DNA of 64,000 nt from Ferdinandcohnia sp036962685 (GTDB lineage: Bacteria > Bacillota > Bacilli > Bacillales > Bacillaceae_L). The translations under genes and the position numbers were made by a program. Positions within the stretch are counted from its first letter, which is position 1, and each line of letters starts with the position of its first letter. Below the pieces are notes generated by a model. The model did not search any database. It saw only the letters and a list, made by a program, of their open reading frames with translations, and was not told the origin of the DNA. Of this stretch, positions 1 through 9,033 are shown in pieces. The stretch spans positions 1-64,000 of the forward strand of contig NZ_JBALOP010000058.1 in assembly GCF_036962685.1 (NCBI RefSeq). The letters run 5' to 3'.

Positions 1-106
1 TTTTACCTGCATTATTTGGTCCTATAAGAACATTTATCTCATTTAATTTTATCTTCACTTCTCTCAAACTACGAAAATTGTATATTTCTACTTTTGATAT
101 ATGCAT
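1..106 (-). CDS. P-loop ATPase, N-terminal fragment (RecF/OLD/SMC-like), cut by window edge
   Basis: The minus strand from 106 reads MHISKVEIYNFRSL, then a short strand and IGPNNAGK at the window edge. An opening of this kind (beta strand, NFRS/L, then a GxNNxGK Walker A) is typical of RecF-, OLD- and SMC-like ATPases that act on DNA. The ATG has a good RBS (GGAGGT, 7 nt upstream). It lies 90 bp downstream of the Mrr-type nuclease on the same strand and is probably co-transcribed with it. Only about 35 residues are visible, so the subfamily (OLD nuclease, DUF2813, AAA_15/21) cannot be decided. Confidence 0.7.
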   Translation of the reverse strand, partial: MHISKVEIYNFRSLREVKIKLNEINVLIGPNNAGK

Positions 107-196
107 TTATTTACCTCCATATAGGAAAAGATACTTTTACTTTTAATGGTAATATATTAAATACTAAATTTTATAAAGAAAATTAAATGAGTTTCC

Positions 197-1843
197 TTAT
201 TTCTCCTTCATTAATAACTTTGCCTCTTTTAAATCTATTTTGGCCTTATGTCCATGTTTATGGAGTAAATGCAATAGATTATTGCCATTAAGTAAAGTTA
301 AAGGTTTATCCTTAGTAAAGTTGTATGCATCGGGACCAAAATCTGCAGTAGAGACTAAAATCCCTTTTGTTGCTCCCTCATTCATTACTGTTCCATATAA
401 ATCACGAACCGCTGAGACTCCAACAACATTTGTATACCGCTTAGCCTGTATAACTATTTTCCCTCCCCTAATAGGGTCTGGATCGAACGCAACTGCGTCT
501 ACTCCACCATCTTTGCTTGCTCTTGTAATTTTAACTTCTCCACCAGATGTATTAAATTCTTTCTCAAAAAGTTCTCTTATTAAATGCTCAAAGTCCTGCC
601 AATCCATTGCAGCTAAATTGGTTTCTTCATCAATTTCTCCTGTTACATTATAAGAATCAACAAAACGGCTATCTTCCCTATTAATTTTTTGAATAGGTGC
701 AATTGGGGTAAGACTAGATAATTTACTGCTACCGATACCTTTTAGATTCTTAAAACAAGTTTTTGGATCTACCATTTTTAAATTTACTATATTAAACTCA
801 TCTTTTTGTGTTTGAACTGATAATATGCATATATTCTCCCTATTACCAGTTGCCTTGTTAACAGTATTCACCCATCCATTAAACACTATTGAATCTATTG
901 CATTTATTGCATCTGCTTCAAAAAGTTCATGCAAAGTACGCAAAGTAATATCATAGAGTAATTTATCATACATCTTTCTAACTGCAGCCTCGGATAAAAG
1001 TGATTCTTTATACTCGTCCTTTGTAGCAATATATTTGACCTCTTTCAAGGTTGGTAAATCTGACATATCAGGTAGGATGTATTCGACAATCAATGTTCTG
1101 TTATTTGAATTATATTCAATATCAAATTCTTGTGGAAAATAATCAGGATAATCAGAATTAGACAAAACCATATCACAATACTCAATTATTGATTCACTTT
1201 CACCGGCTAAGTATTGTTCCTTTTTCTTTTCAATAGCATCATTTTTCTCTTTCTTCTCAAGTTCAAACTCTTGTTTTTTCTCCTCCCAAACTCTAAGCTT
1301 TTCCTCAAAAACAGTTAACTCTTTTTCATGCATTGATTTTAAGTCTTCTGTTTTTCGTCTCCAGTTATTTAAAGCGTTTTCAAATAACTTTCTAGATATC
1401 CCTATTTTCTTCTGTTTGCTTGAAGAAGAAATTTTATCCCACAAACCCAACTTAGGTTCAAAGTTTTTTTCCTCTGGCTCTATGGGGAACGACGGTTCCT
1501 TAGGTGCTAGTGGCTTTGGTTCGGAAAAATTAGATACATCTTTTAAAGAGTCCCAGTCGATCTTATCATCTATGTCTAAAGTATGTAGCAATGTCTGATC
1601 AATTAAATCAAGTTCATTTAATGCATCTTGTGTTTGTTGCTCTGCCATAGCTTTCTTTTGAGCCTTTTCCATTGCTGCATTTTCACGTTCACGCTTTTTT
1701 CGTTCTATTTCTTGCTTTTTATTCCACATTTCGTCCCATTGTTTCAATTGTACATAAGCCTTTTGTTCAACTACATACCTATCATTACCTTTAATTACAC
1801 GATACTTATGTAAACCTTTGTGCTCTATCTCAACGGAATACAT
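197..1843 (-). CDS. Restriction endonuclease-like protein, coiled coil plus C-terminal Mrr catalytic domain
   Basis: A protein of 548 aa from the ATG at 1843 (AAGGAGTG 6 nt upstream). An upstream in-frame GTG at 1852 lacks a site. After a short N-terminal segment there are long charged coiled coils (about residues 35-75 and 150-215, rich in K/E). A middle domain of unknown function spans about 220-400. The C-terminal about 135 residues form an Mrr-type PD-(D/E)xK nuclease: MDWQDFEHLIRELF helix, GGVD (Asp about 449) and VIQAKRY (Gln 466, Lys 468). Mrr-family enzymes cut modified or foreign DNA. The coiled coils suggest oligomerisation or an arm to a partner, plausibly the ATPase that follows. 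Nuclease assignment is firm; the defence role is inferred. Confidence 0.85.
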   Translation of the reverse strand: MYSVEIEHKGLHKYRVIKGNDRYVVEQKAYVQLKQWDEMWNKKQEIERKKRERENAAMEKAQKKAMAEQQTQDALNELDLIDQTLLHTLDIDDKIDWDSLKDVSNFSEPKPLAPKEPSFPIEPEEKNFEPKLGLWDKISSSSKQKKIGISRKLFENALNNWRRKTEDLKSMHEKELTVFEEKLRVWEEKKQEFELEKKEKNDAIEKKKEQYLAGESESIIEYCDMVLSNSDYPDYFPQEFDIEYNSNNRTLIVEYILPDMSDLPTLKEVKYIATKDEYKESLLSEAAVRKMYDKLLYDITLRTLHELFEADAINAIDSIVFNGWVNTVNKATGNRENICILSVQTQKDEFNIVNLKMVDPKTCFKNLKGIGSSKLSSLTPIAPIQKINREDSRFVDSYNVTGEIDEETNLAAMDWQDFEHLIRELFEKEFNTSGGEVKITRASKDGGVDAVAFDPDPIRGGKIVIQAKRYTNVVGVSAVRDLYGTVMNEGATKGILVSTADFGPDAYNFTKDKPLTLLNGNNLLHLLHKHGHKAKIDLKEAKLLMKEK

Positions 1844-2385
1844 TTGGAACACTCCTTACAATTATAGTTATTGGAAAATTAGACCATATCTATAGTATAT
1901 AATAACTAAACTGCTTTTTTCGACATTTTCATTAAATCTACTTCTATTTTTAGTATTAGATACATGTGTGAGAAGGGTTTTATAGGGAGAGGAAAAAGCA
2001 ACTTTACGTGATTCCTACTTTTTAGCACAACAGTTCAATCTTGATATAAAAAAGAGTTTTAAGTACATAAACAAACCCTAAAATCACTTATAATTGTTAA
2101 CGAAATCGGGGTTTAATTTACAAGAGTTAATCTTAACAAGTATCTTATATATATTTGTTCATCATTTTAACACCAACTCCGCAACTGCTTCAAAAGTCCA
2201 GAGTGTAAGTGCAACAAATGGGATACTGGTAATCTACGATAAAATATACAAGTATTTTCAAAGTCTGTAATTCAAGCTAGTGACATGTTCGAATATTCAT
2301 CGTAAGTTTTATTGTTCTACTTCTCTTTCAAAACAGGATTTTTGCCCCCACCCCTTGCTTAAAGACAGGCTATATAATTACAAAA
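1844..2385. other. Non-coding stretch with no recognisable gene
   Basis: About 540 bp of AT-rich DNA between the Mrr gene and the decayed gene at 2472-3051. I see no open frame with a ribosome binding site, no tRNA-like fold and no riboswitch. Promoters for the Mrr gene must lie in its right part because the gene reads leftward from 1843. Confidence 0.5.
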
Positions 2386-2403
2386 GCACCCTCGAAAAGG
2401 TGC
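2386..2403 (-). terminator. Short hairpin downstream of the decayed gene
   Basis: GCACC at 2386-2390 pairs with GGTGC at 2399-2403. Read on the minus strand it is followed by TTTTG, so it could be the terminator of the pseudogene ending at 2472. The stem is only 5-6 bp, so the call is weak. Confidence 0.35.
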
Positions 2404-2471
2404 CTTACTTTTTAAATTCCTTGTATTTTTGTAACCATTACCAATGATTAACAACATTATTATTGATAGAA

Positions 2472-3051
2472 TCAACCAATACTGCCAAAACTCATATTGG
2501 CAATAAAAAGCGCAAATGAAGTCTTACTCCTGCTTTCACTTTCCATAATTACGTCTATCCTTATTAAACTTGCAATAGGGTCTGTATTATTAATTAATAT
2601 CGAGATCACTTTCTGTAATTGCTGCTCCCATTCTTTGTTGGTTAGTCTATTCAGTTCTAAAGATGCAATTTCACCATAAGTGTAAAATAAGCATTTACTG
2701 ATATATCTTGTTTATTATCAATGTTTTTGTATTCTCTTTTTTTGTATTAACATTACATAATATTCCCTAATGTTATCAAGGACAATATATTGTTCTTTAC
2801 TACTAACCCAATCAAAGTTGCCGCGAAAGAAAACATTAATCTGATTGTTTTTATAATCTGTTTCAGAATAACTGAAATCTAGAAGTACATCAAAATGTTC
2901 GTTAATTTGTTTAGTTAAAAAATGGTTAATTTCTTTTGTTTTCTGCTGATCATGAATCCTTCAAACAACTATATCTGTAACCAAAGATGCTGCTAATACA
3001 ACATACAATGCATTTTTTAAATTGCATCATTAAATATTGAGATTTCCTCAT
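2472..3051 (-). pseudogene. Decayed gene for a small secreted protein of unknown family
   Basis: An intact RBS (GAGGTGG) precedes ATG at 3051. The reading then continues in different frames: a signal-peptide-like run (KNALYVVLAASLVTDIVV), a hydrophilic stretch containing FFRGNFDWVSSKEQYIVLD, a stop, and a final stretch (ASLELNRLTNKEWEQQLQK to SFGSIG, stop at 2472). At least two frameshifts and one stop break it. The retained RBS and protein-like composition of each piece support a recently lost gene. I do not recognise the family. Confidence 0.6.
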
Positions 3052-3198
3052 AATACCACCTCAATATTATTATTTTATAACTATGGTGAAAATTTATGGA
3101 TATGTTAAGTTGGTTTTTATTAGGAAATTAATATTTTTTATGGGTTTATATGGTAAAATAGTCTTAATTTACAAAAAATATTACTGGGGGGTTCATCA

Positions 3199-4566
3199 AT
3201 GTTACAAGAGCGTGTAAACGAATTGAAAAGCGGCATTTTGGATATTGATTATGGTAAAGTTCTTGTTACTGGATTTACACGTGAGGAAATGTTACTAAGG
3301 CATTTAGAAAATGGAACGCAATGTTTTAGTTCCAAAGGCATATATAAAAATCAAAATTTAGTATTTCATAATATTCAAAACGATGCTTTGATTATCGTTA
3401 GGAAAGATGGAAAAGAGATCCGTCGACATCAGTATAAGCCCATACATAAAGAGTTGATTCAATATAAAGAATGGAAAGACGGGGAAGAAAAGCTTTTCTC
3501 TGTTACATATACCATCCGTAAAAGCACCTACAGTGACCATTATCATTTTTTAACGGAAACATCGTCTTTGTTATTTGAAAATAAAGTGGAATTAGATAAA
3601 TATTTATTAGAAAAATATAAAATTGGAGGGATAAAATTCGACTTTATTGCAATCGATTTTGAGATTGCCAGTAAGGAGCTAGGTAGTGCGTGTTCAATGG
3701 GTTTAGTTTTTGTAGCGAATAATGAAATAGTGGATAAAAAACATATTTATATTCAACCTCCTGGATTAGAATTTGATCCAGAGATGGTGGATGTTCATGG
3801 GATTACGTTAGAAGATGTTAAAGATGCAAAAAAATTTGATGAAATATGGATGGAATTTAAAGATATCTTCACAGATTCAAACATTTTTGTAGCTCATAAT
3901 GCACAGTTTGATATGAGTGTTTTACATGCTTGTCTAACGGAATATAATATGGAACTGCCCGATTTTACTTACATAGATAGTATTGCAATAAGCACACGAG
4001 CATGTAGAGGAGTAACTGTGGGGAATTCTTTAAAAGAACGAACAGAATTCTTCGGCATTTCATTAGAAAATCATCATGATGCATTGGCTGATGCACTTGC
4101 AACTGCGGAGTTGGTTCTTCATTGTGTAAATTTAAAAAAGAAAAAGTCACTAGAATCATATTGTCGTTTACATCGTAGTATTACTATAAAATCCTTTTCG
4201 GAATTAAAACCAATAAAATCGTTTGTAAAAAGAAGAAAGTTTACTAAGGTGAGTGTGACAGAAATTTCCGCCCGCGCTGAAACGTTTGATGAAAATCATA
4301 TCCTTTTTGGAAAAAACATCGTCTTTACTGGAGAACTAGAGACAATTGATCGAAAAACTGCGATGCAAAAAGTTGCGGATTTAGGTGGCGTTTTAAAAAC
4401 CGGGGTTAGCAGCAAAACTCATTATTTAGTTGTTGGAAAGCAAGATAAATCACTTGTTGGTGAAGATGGATTAAGTACAAAAGAGGAGAAAGCTTACGAA
4501 CTTATTGAAAAAGGGAAAAAGATCAAAATTATTACTGAACATGAATTTTTAAAAATGATTGATTAG
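3199..4566 (+). CDS. DEDDh 3'-5' exonuclease with C-terminal BRCT domain
   Basis: 455 aa; the RBS is a G-rich GGGGGG 7-8 nt before ATG. Residues 1-145 form an unassigned N-terminal region. Residues 146-310 are a DnaQ/epsilon-type exonuclease: motif I AIDFE (Asp153, Glu155), motif II HNAQFD (Asp238), motif III HHDALAD (His293, Asp298), the full DEDDh set. Residues about 372-455 form a BRCT domain (GKNIVFTGEL, LGG, SSKTHYLVVG) like that of bacterial DNA ligase. Exonuclease-BRCT fusions are known in Firmicutes and are thought to act in DNA repair or processing. It is monocistronic between a pseudogene and a recombinase remnant, within an accessory region. Confidence 0.85.
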   Translation: MLQERVNELKSGILDIDYGKVLVTGFTREEMLLRHLENGTQCFSSKGIYKNQNLVFHNIQNDALIIVRKDGKEIRRHQYKPIHKELIQYKEWKDGEEKLFSVTYTIRKSTYSDHYHFLTETSSLLFENKVELDKYLLEKYKIGGIKFDFIAIDFEIASKELGSACSMGLVFVANNEIVDKKHIYIQPPGLEFDPEMVDVHGITLEDVKDAKKFDEIWMEFKDIFTDSNIFVAHNAQFDMSVLHACLTEYNMELPDFTYIDSIAISTRACRGVTVGNSLKERTEFFGISLENHHDALADALATAELVLHCVNLKKKKSLESYCRLHRSITIKSFSELKPIKSFVKRRKFTKVSVTEISARAETFDENHILFGKNIVFTGELETIDRKTAMQKVADLGGVLKTGVSSKTHYLVVGKQDKSLVGEDGLSTKEEKAYELIEKGKKIKIITEHEFLKMID

Positions 4567-4611
4567 TACACTAGTATAAATTAAATCATTACAGTTGGAG
4601 GTGGTGTAATT

Positions 4612-5138
4612 GGAGATTTGTGGGAATTACGCGCGAAATGGGAAAAATGCCTGTAGCCATCATGCCATTAGAGAGTAATTTCTTATTGATACAATTTCAA
4701 CTGACATTCAAGAACTAGTTGAAGATATTGATAAAGACCATTACCTTAAGCAATTCGATGATGAATCCACGAAAATAAAAACAAAAGGCTCCAAAGACAG
4801 ATCGAGATGTTGGACAAGCAAAACGATTCCATAAAGGATCGAAAAAGAAAATACATCAATTTACTAGCAAAAGAGATAATTTCAAAAGAAGACTATCCTG
4901 AAAGTGTCGAAGTGAATAATATTGAAATTGATAATTTAATCGAAAAGAAAAATGATTTACTAAGGGGCTTAGAAAATAAACAAACTTTGGATAACATTGG
5001 TCAGTTAGAACAAAAATTACAACAATTCCTGAATTCAGATGAGTTAACACCAGAAATCTTACATCGCATAGAAGTGAAGTAATGTCTGATGGAAAACCAG
5101 TTATCCATTATAGTTTCACGCCTCCTAAAATTGAATAA
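4612..5138 (+). pseudogene. Serine recombinase C-terminal remnant (copy 1)
   Basis: The translation starts in the zinc-ribbon of a large serine recombinase (ICGNYARNGKNACSHHAIRE), hits a stop (TAA near 4675), continues as DTISTDIQELVEDIDKDH, shifts frame near 4800 and continues as MLDKQNDSIKDRKRKY. It then runs into the typical tail (LTPEILHR ... HYSFTPPKIE, TAA at 5136). The catalytic N-terminal half is absent. A 12-nt deletion relative to copy 2 lies near 5071. About 160 bp from 4975 are nearly identical to copy 2 at 16.7 kb. The 276-bp open frame inside it (4807-5082) is not an intact gene. Confidence 0.85.
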
Positions 5139-5140
5139 AT

Positions 5141-5178
5141 GCAGCAGGAATCCCCTATTTGGGGCCTGCTGCTTCTTT
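5141..5178 (+). terminator. Recombinase terminator, copy 1
   Basis: GCAGCAGG (5141-5148) pairs with CCTGCTGC (5165-5172), with an inner CCCC/GGGG, followed by TTCTTTT. It starts 2 nt after the recombinase stop. The same structure recurs at 16882-16918. Confidence 0.85.
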
Positions 5179-5208
5179 TAAAACTATCTATGCAACCGCC
5201 TCCACGTG
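5173..5208 (-). other. Remnant of an rlmCD 3' end (attachment-site-like)
   Basis: Read on the minus strand from 5208 the codons give HVEAVA, stop, IVLKE. This parallels HVECVSQIVLKE at the end of the intact rlmCD gene (16946-16911). The last 18 bases (AAAACTATCT side) are identical in both copies, whereas the HVE codons differ at several positions. It is best read as an attachment site carrying the gene end of a related host. Upstream of about 5225 I see no further similarity. Confidence 0.5.
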
Positions 5209-5472
5209 GCTTAAGTGTTGATCGCAGTCATATTGATGTAGTAGTGTTTACCTTTCGAGTTTAACGTTTTCCTATTTTTGATTCCAAAAAATCTATGTTC
5301 TATATTACTTTAGATATTGATAAAATATGTCTTTTATAATTTTTACGGTCAGATTCATACTAGGGATTTTAGCTGTATTTAAGTAGTATACTCTATATCA
5401 TTGTGGAATATCTTTGAAGTTCTCTGATCTATAACGTTCTTCTATCCCATTGAAGAATGGTTATCTTTTTGC

Positions 5473-5502
5473 AAAAAAAAATTGTGCTATCGCTAGCACA
5501 AT
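5473..5502 (-). terminator. copZ terminator
   Basis: On the minus strand ATTGTGCTA, loop GCGA, TAGCACAAT, then nine or more T. It lies 12 bp after the copZ stop. Confidence 0.9.
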
Positions 5503-5513
5503 CTCCTAAAAGC

Positions 5514-5720
5514 TTAATTCACATCATAACCTTGATCATCTATAGTTTCTTTTATTTTATCTAAAGATACATCATTTGAGTTAAATTCCACATCAACAGT
5601 ACCATTTTCAAGATGGACTTTTACGTTTACCACTCCATTTAAATCCCCAACGCTTCCTTCAACTGCTTTTACACAATGACCACAAGACATTCCATCTACT
5701 TTTAACGTTATCTTTTGCAT
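5514..5720 (-). CDS. copZ: Copper chaperone CopZ
   Basis: 68 aa, a single HMA (heavy-metal-associated) domain with the Cu(I) site MSCGHC at residues 10-15 and the ferredoxin-like fold pattern ending in DDQGYDV. CopZ carries Cu(I) in the cytoplasm to the CopA efflux ATPase and to the CsoR repressor. RBS AAGGAGATG lies 7 nt before ATG. It follows csoR by 14 bp in one transcript. No copA lies beside it, unlike the usual csoR-copZ-copA order, so the export partner must be elsewhere or lost with the island's decay. Confidence 0.95.
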   Translation of the reverse strand: MQKITLKVDGMSCGHCVKAVEGSVGDLNGVVNVKVHLENGTVDVEFNSNDVSLDKIKETIDDQGYDVN

Positions 5721-5734
5721 TATTAAACATCTCC

Positions 5735-6085
5735 TTATTTTTTCATTAATTTTTGAATTGTTATTATAACTTCATCCAAAACTTCCATATCCCCTTCTTG
5801 AAGTCGATCAACAACACACCCTTTAAAATGACCCTCCAAAAGAATCTTTGCAACACTATTTAGCGCAGATTGAGTTGCTGAAATCTGTGTTATAACATCA
5901 TCACAATAAGTATCTTTTTCGATTAATCCTTTAATCCCTCGAACCTGACCTTCTATGCGGTTCAATCTTGTAATCAAATTTTTCTTAACTCTATTAGAAT
6001 GATGGCTTTTTCTGTCACTTAAGGGTGAGCAACATCCTTCTTCTTCTGATAAGAGGCTGTTTTCATATTCTGAATCTATTGCCAT
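5735..6085 (-). CDS. csoR: Copper-sensing repressor CsoR
   Basis: 116 aa from the ATG at 6085, chosen because GGGAGGAA stands 7 nt upstream. An upstream ATG pair at 6106 has no site and would place that RBS inside the gene. It is a CsoR/FrmR-family all-helical repressor (LITRLNRIEGQVRGIKGLIE). The Cu(I) ligands are present: Cys in DTYCDD, then His and Cys in GHFKGC. The N-terminal tail has an extra CC pair. CsoR releases its operator when it binds Cu(I). It heads the csoR-copZ pair. I see no G/C palindrome typical of CsoR just upstream, so its own operator is not resolved. Confidence 0.9.
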   Translation of the reverse strand: MAIDSEYENSLLSEEEGCCSPLSDRKSHHSNRVKKNLITRLNRIEGQVRGIKGLIEKDTYCDDVITQISATQSALNSVAKILLEGHFKGCVVDRLQEGDMEVLDEVIITIQKLMKK

Positions 6086-6206
6086 TTTAGTTTCCTCCCT
6101 CATCAAAACATCATTATTTATGATTTTTAGGATAAGAATAATCCTTTTTCGCTAATAATGTATTTATTTTATTTAATGATTAAACTATTAATGTATTACC
6201 AATCAC

Positions 6207-7211
6207 TTATGATGTTTTTTCAAGTAATTGAGAATGGCAATGACAAGAAACAGAATGACCTGAATCAACTAGCTCAAGTTCAGGACATTTTGTATGGCAA
6301 ACACTTTCTTGGTGTGGACACCTTGATACAAAAGGACAACCAACATCATTCTTCGTAGCATCCACTTCGCCATCCAGTATCAATTTCTCTCTATTTTGAA
6401 TAAAATAGTTAAGGTCTTTAACGACAGAGACAAGCGCCTTTGTATAGGGATGTGAAGGACGTTGAATTATTTGCTTTGTTGGTCCTATTTCAACAATTCT
6501 ACCTTGATACATAACTGCAATCCGATCACACATATAACTAGCGGTTGTTAAATCATGTGTAATAAACATCATAGTTAAACCCATTTTCTTTTTTAGTTCT
6601 AATAATAAATTAAGTATTCCAGCCCTCACAGATACATCCAGCATTGAAGTGGGTTCATCTGCTGCAATAAACGATGGTTTTAAAATGATTGCCCTTGCTA
6701 TGGCAATTCTTTGTCTTTGTCCTCCACTTAATTGATGTGGGTAACGGTACATATAATCATCTGCTGGCACTAACCCTATGGATTCAATTGCCTCTTTGAC
6801 TTTTTCTACTTTTTTACTGTATGGTAAGGCCTTTTCATGAGCATTAATTGGTTCCATAAGAATATCTAGTATTCTCATTCCAGGATTTAAGGTGTCATAA
6901 GGGTCTTGGAAAATCATCTGCATTTTGCTTCTCATCCGATTAGTTTCTGCTTCCTTTAAAGTACAGAGATTTTTTCCTTCAAACCAAATTTCTCCACTAG
7001 TTTCCTGCATTAAACGCATAATCATTCTCGCTGTTGTTGTCTTACCACAGCCGCTTTCCCCAATAATTCCAAGAATCTCTCCTTTGTGGATTTCAAAGTT
7101 AACATTATTTACCGCATAAACATTCGTAATTTTTCTCTTTAAAAATGTACCTGTTTTTTTCACAAATGTCTTTTTCAAATCGTTTACTTTTAGAAGTATT
7201 GAATTACTCAT
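6207..7211 (-). CDS. Opp/Dpp-type ABC transporter ATPase, F subunit
   Basis: 334 aa cytoplasmic ATPase. Walker A GESGCGKTT (51-59), signature LSGGQ (161-165), Walker B FIAADEP (182-188). The C-terminal oligopeptide-type extension has four cysteines (CPFVSRC ... CHTKC) as in families with an Fe-S site. With the D subunit it forms the ATPase heterodimer of a peptide/opine/nickel-type importer. It overlaps the D gene by 8 bp, and GGGGAGG precedes ATG. It is the last gene of a six-gene operon (12667 to 6207); csoR begins 122 bp further on. Confidence 0.9.
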   Translation of the reverse strand: MSNSILLKVNDLKKTFVKKTGTFLKRKITNVYAVNNVNFEIHKGEILGIIGESGCGKTTTARMIMRLMQETSGEIWFEGKNLCTLKEAETNRMRSKMQMIFQDPYDTLNPGMRILDILMEPINAHEKALPYSKKVEKVKEAIESIGLVPADDYMYRYPHQLSGGQRQRIAIARAIILKPSFIAADEPTSMLDVSVRAGILNLLLELKKKMGLTMMFITHDLTTASYMCDRIAVMYQGRIVEIGPTKQIIQRPSHPYTKALVSVVKDLNYFIQNREKLILDGEVDATKNDVGCPFVSRCPHQESVCHTKCPELELVDSGHSVSCHCHSQLLEKTS

Positions 7212-8169
7212 TTTCCTCCCCCTCTAAAAAACAAGCTGAATAATGACCAGGCTTTACCTCAACTAAATCTGGTGATTCTTTAAGACATCGTTCAAAAGCG
7301 TGAGGACAACGAGTATGAAATCGACAGGATTTAGAAAAATTAATAAGGTTAGGCACACTTCCTGGAATTGAAACTACTTCTCTATCTGGTTCTGCTAAAT
7401 CAGGGGTTGCCTTTAAAAGCGCCTGGGAATAAGGATGTATTGGATTTTTTATTATTTCTTCAGTTGTGGCCCATTCCACTATATTACCTGCATACATTAT
7501 TGCTATTTTATCGCAAATGGCTGTTACCATTGGTAAATCATGCGATATTATAATTACTGATGTATTTAGCTTCCTTTGTAAGTCCTTAATAAGTGCAATA
7601 ACTTGTGCTTGTGTTAATACATCTAAACCAGTTGTCGATTCATCAGAGATTACTAGCTTTGGGTTACAAGCTAATGCCATTGCGATGGCTACCCTTTGTT
7701 TCATTCCACCGCTGAATTCATGAGGATAACTTTTCCACCTATCCCCATCAATACCAACTAGCTCTAACATTTTTTTAGCCCTAAGAATCGCTTCTGATTT
7801 TTTTATATCCTCATGAAGCATAATTGCTTCAATTATCTGATCCCCTACTGTATAAATGGGATTTAATGCATTCATAGCACTTTGCGGTATCACTGAAATC
7901 TCTTTCCATCTTAATTTATATAATTCTGATTCTGTTGCTTTTAATAAATCAATTCCATTTAATTTTGCGCTTCCGGAAACAACCTTTCCAGGGTACTCAA
8001 TTAATCTTAATATAGATTGAGCAACAGTAGTTTTTCCACATCCGGATTCACCAATTAAGCCAAGCATCTCCCCCTCTTCAACGGTAAAGGAGACATTCTC
8101 TACAGCTTTTGCAATGCCTTTGTCTGTTTTAAAATAAGTAGATAGGTTCTCGACTGATAACACCGCCAT
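7204..8169 (-). CDS. Opp/Dpp-type ABC transporter ATPase, D subunit
   Basis: 321 aa. Walker A GESGCGKTT (40-48), FSGGMKQRVAIAMAL signature, Walker B LVISDEST: Ser replaces the Pro usual in DEPT, a variant seen in some members. The C-terminal region carries the CRFHTRCPHAFERC cysteine cluster. It pairs with the F subunit. RBS AAGGAG precedes ATG by 9 nt; 3 bp separate it from the C permease. Substrate cannot be read from the ATPase. Confidence 0.9.
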   Translation of the reverse strand: MAVLSVENLSTYFKTDKGIAKAVENVSFTVEEGEMLGLIGESGCGKTTVAQSILRLIEYPGKVVSGSAKLNGIDLLKATESELYKLRWKEISVIPQSAMNALNPIYTVGDQIIEAIMLHEDIKKSEAILRAKKMLELVGIDGDRWKSYPHEFSGGMKQRVAIAMALACNPKLVISDESTTGLDVLTQAQVIALIKDLQRKLNTSVIIISHDLPMVTAICDKIAIMYAGNIVEWATTEEIIKNPIHPYSQALLKATPDLAEPDREVVSIPGSVPNLINFSKSCRFHTRCPHAFERCLKESPDLVEVKPGHYSACFLEGEENE

Positions 8170-8172
8170 GAT

Positions 8173-9033
8173 TTAACGCTCCTTCCTTAAACGAGGGTTT
8201 AAGATTTCTTCTAATGAATAGCCCGTAAAAGCAAAACCTATAACAAGTGTGGTAATTAATAAGCCAGGCGGAAGCACCCACCAAATCCAAGCATCTGTTA
8301 AAAATGCCCCTCTCGCTTGAGCATAATACAAGATTGTTCCCCAGCTTTTTGTAAAAGGGTCTCCAAGTCCAAGAAAGCTTAAGGAAGCTTCTATTAATAT
8401 CGCGTTACTGGCCGCAAGTACAAATTGTGAAAGTGCAATTGGGATAACACCAGGTAAAATGTGGCGTGTTAGAATTACCTTTATACTGGTTCCAATCGAC
8501 CTTGCTGCCTCAACATACCCTTTAGTCTTCAAAGTTAAAACCTGAGATCGAATTACTCTGGCCGGACTTGCCCATGAAATTAAACTGATAACTAGAATGA
8601 TATTCCAAAAACTCGGCCCTATGAAAGCAGCTAAAAGTATCATCAATGGCAGAAAGGGTATTACCAAAACCAAATCTACTAATCTCATTAAAATAGTATC
8701 GATTTTACCTCCGTAGTAACCAGCAATAATACCCACTATGCAACCTAACAATATTGATATAAAAGCCGCAATTACTCCAATTAATAAAGAAATCCTAGTT
8801 CCATATAAAAGTTCACTTAAAATATCTTGTCCGACATCATTTGTACCTAACAAAAATTGTGAACTTGGTTTCTCAAATGGGGCCCCTACTCGTAGAGAAG
8901 GGTCAAAAGGAGCAATAAGAGGTGCTAACAAAGCAATCAATAAAAATACTCCTAAAAGACACAAACCAAACATCCCGAGATTACTAGAAGTCAGTACATT
9001 CCAATATTGTTTCCACTTATTTTGATTACCCAT
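8173..9033 (-). CDS. Opp/Dpp-type ABC permease, C subunit
   Basis: 286 aa, six predicted membrane helices after a short N-terminal cytoplasmic segment. An N-terminal OppC_N-like helix and LLGTNDVGQDILSELLYGTR are typical of DppC/OppC. The EAA loop is recognisable as YVEAARSIGTS ... HILPGVIP. It overlaps the B gene by 8 bp, which implies translational coupling. Confidence 0.92.
   Translation of the reverse strand: MGNQNKWKQYWNVLTSSNLGMFGLCLLGVFLLIALLAPLIAPFDPSLRVGAPFEKPSSQFLLGTNDVGQDILSELLYGTRISLLIGVIAAFISILLGCIVGIIAGYYGGKIDTILMRLVDLVLVIPFLPLMILLAAFIGPSFWNIILVISLISWASPARVIRSQVLTLKTKGYVEAARSIGTSIKVILTRHILPGVIPIALSQFVLAASNAILIEASLSFLGLGDPFTKSWGTILYYAQARGAFLTDAWIWWVLPPGLLITTLVIGFAFTGYSLEEILNPRLRKER

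Noticed and set aside
240..653. 137-aa plus-strand ORF
   Set aside because: Shadow of the Mrr nuclease gene on the opposite strand.
4807..5082. Open frame of 91 aa as an intact gene
   Set aside because: It is an internal piece of the decayed serine recombinase; it starts after a frameshift and has no ribosome binding site.
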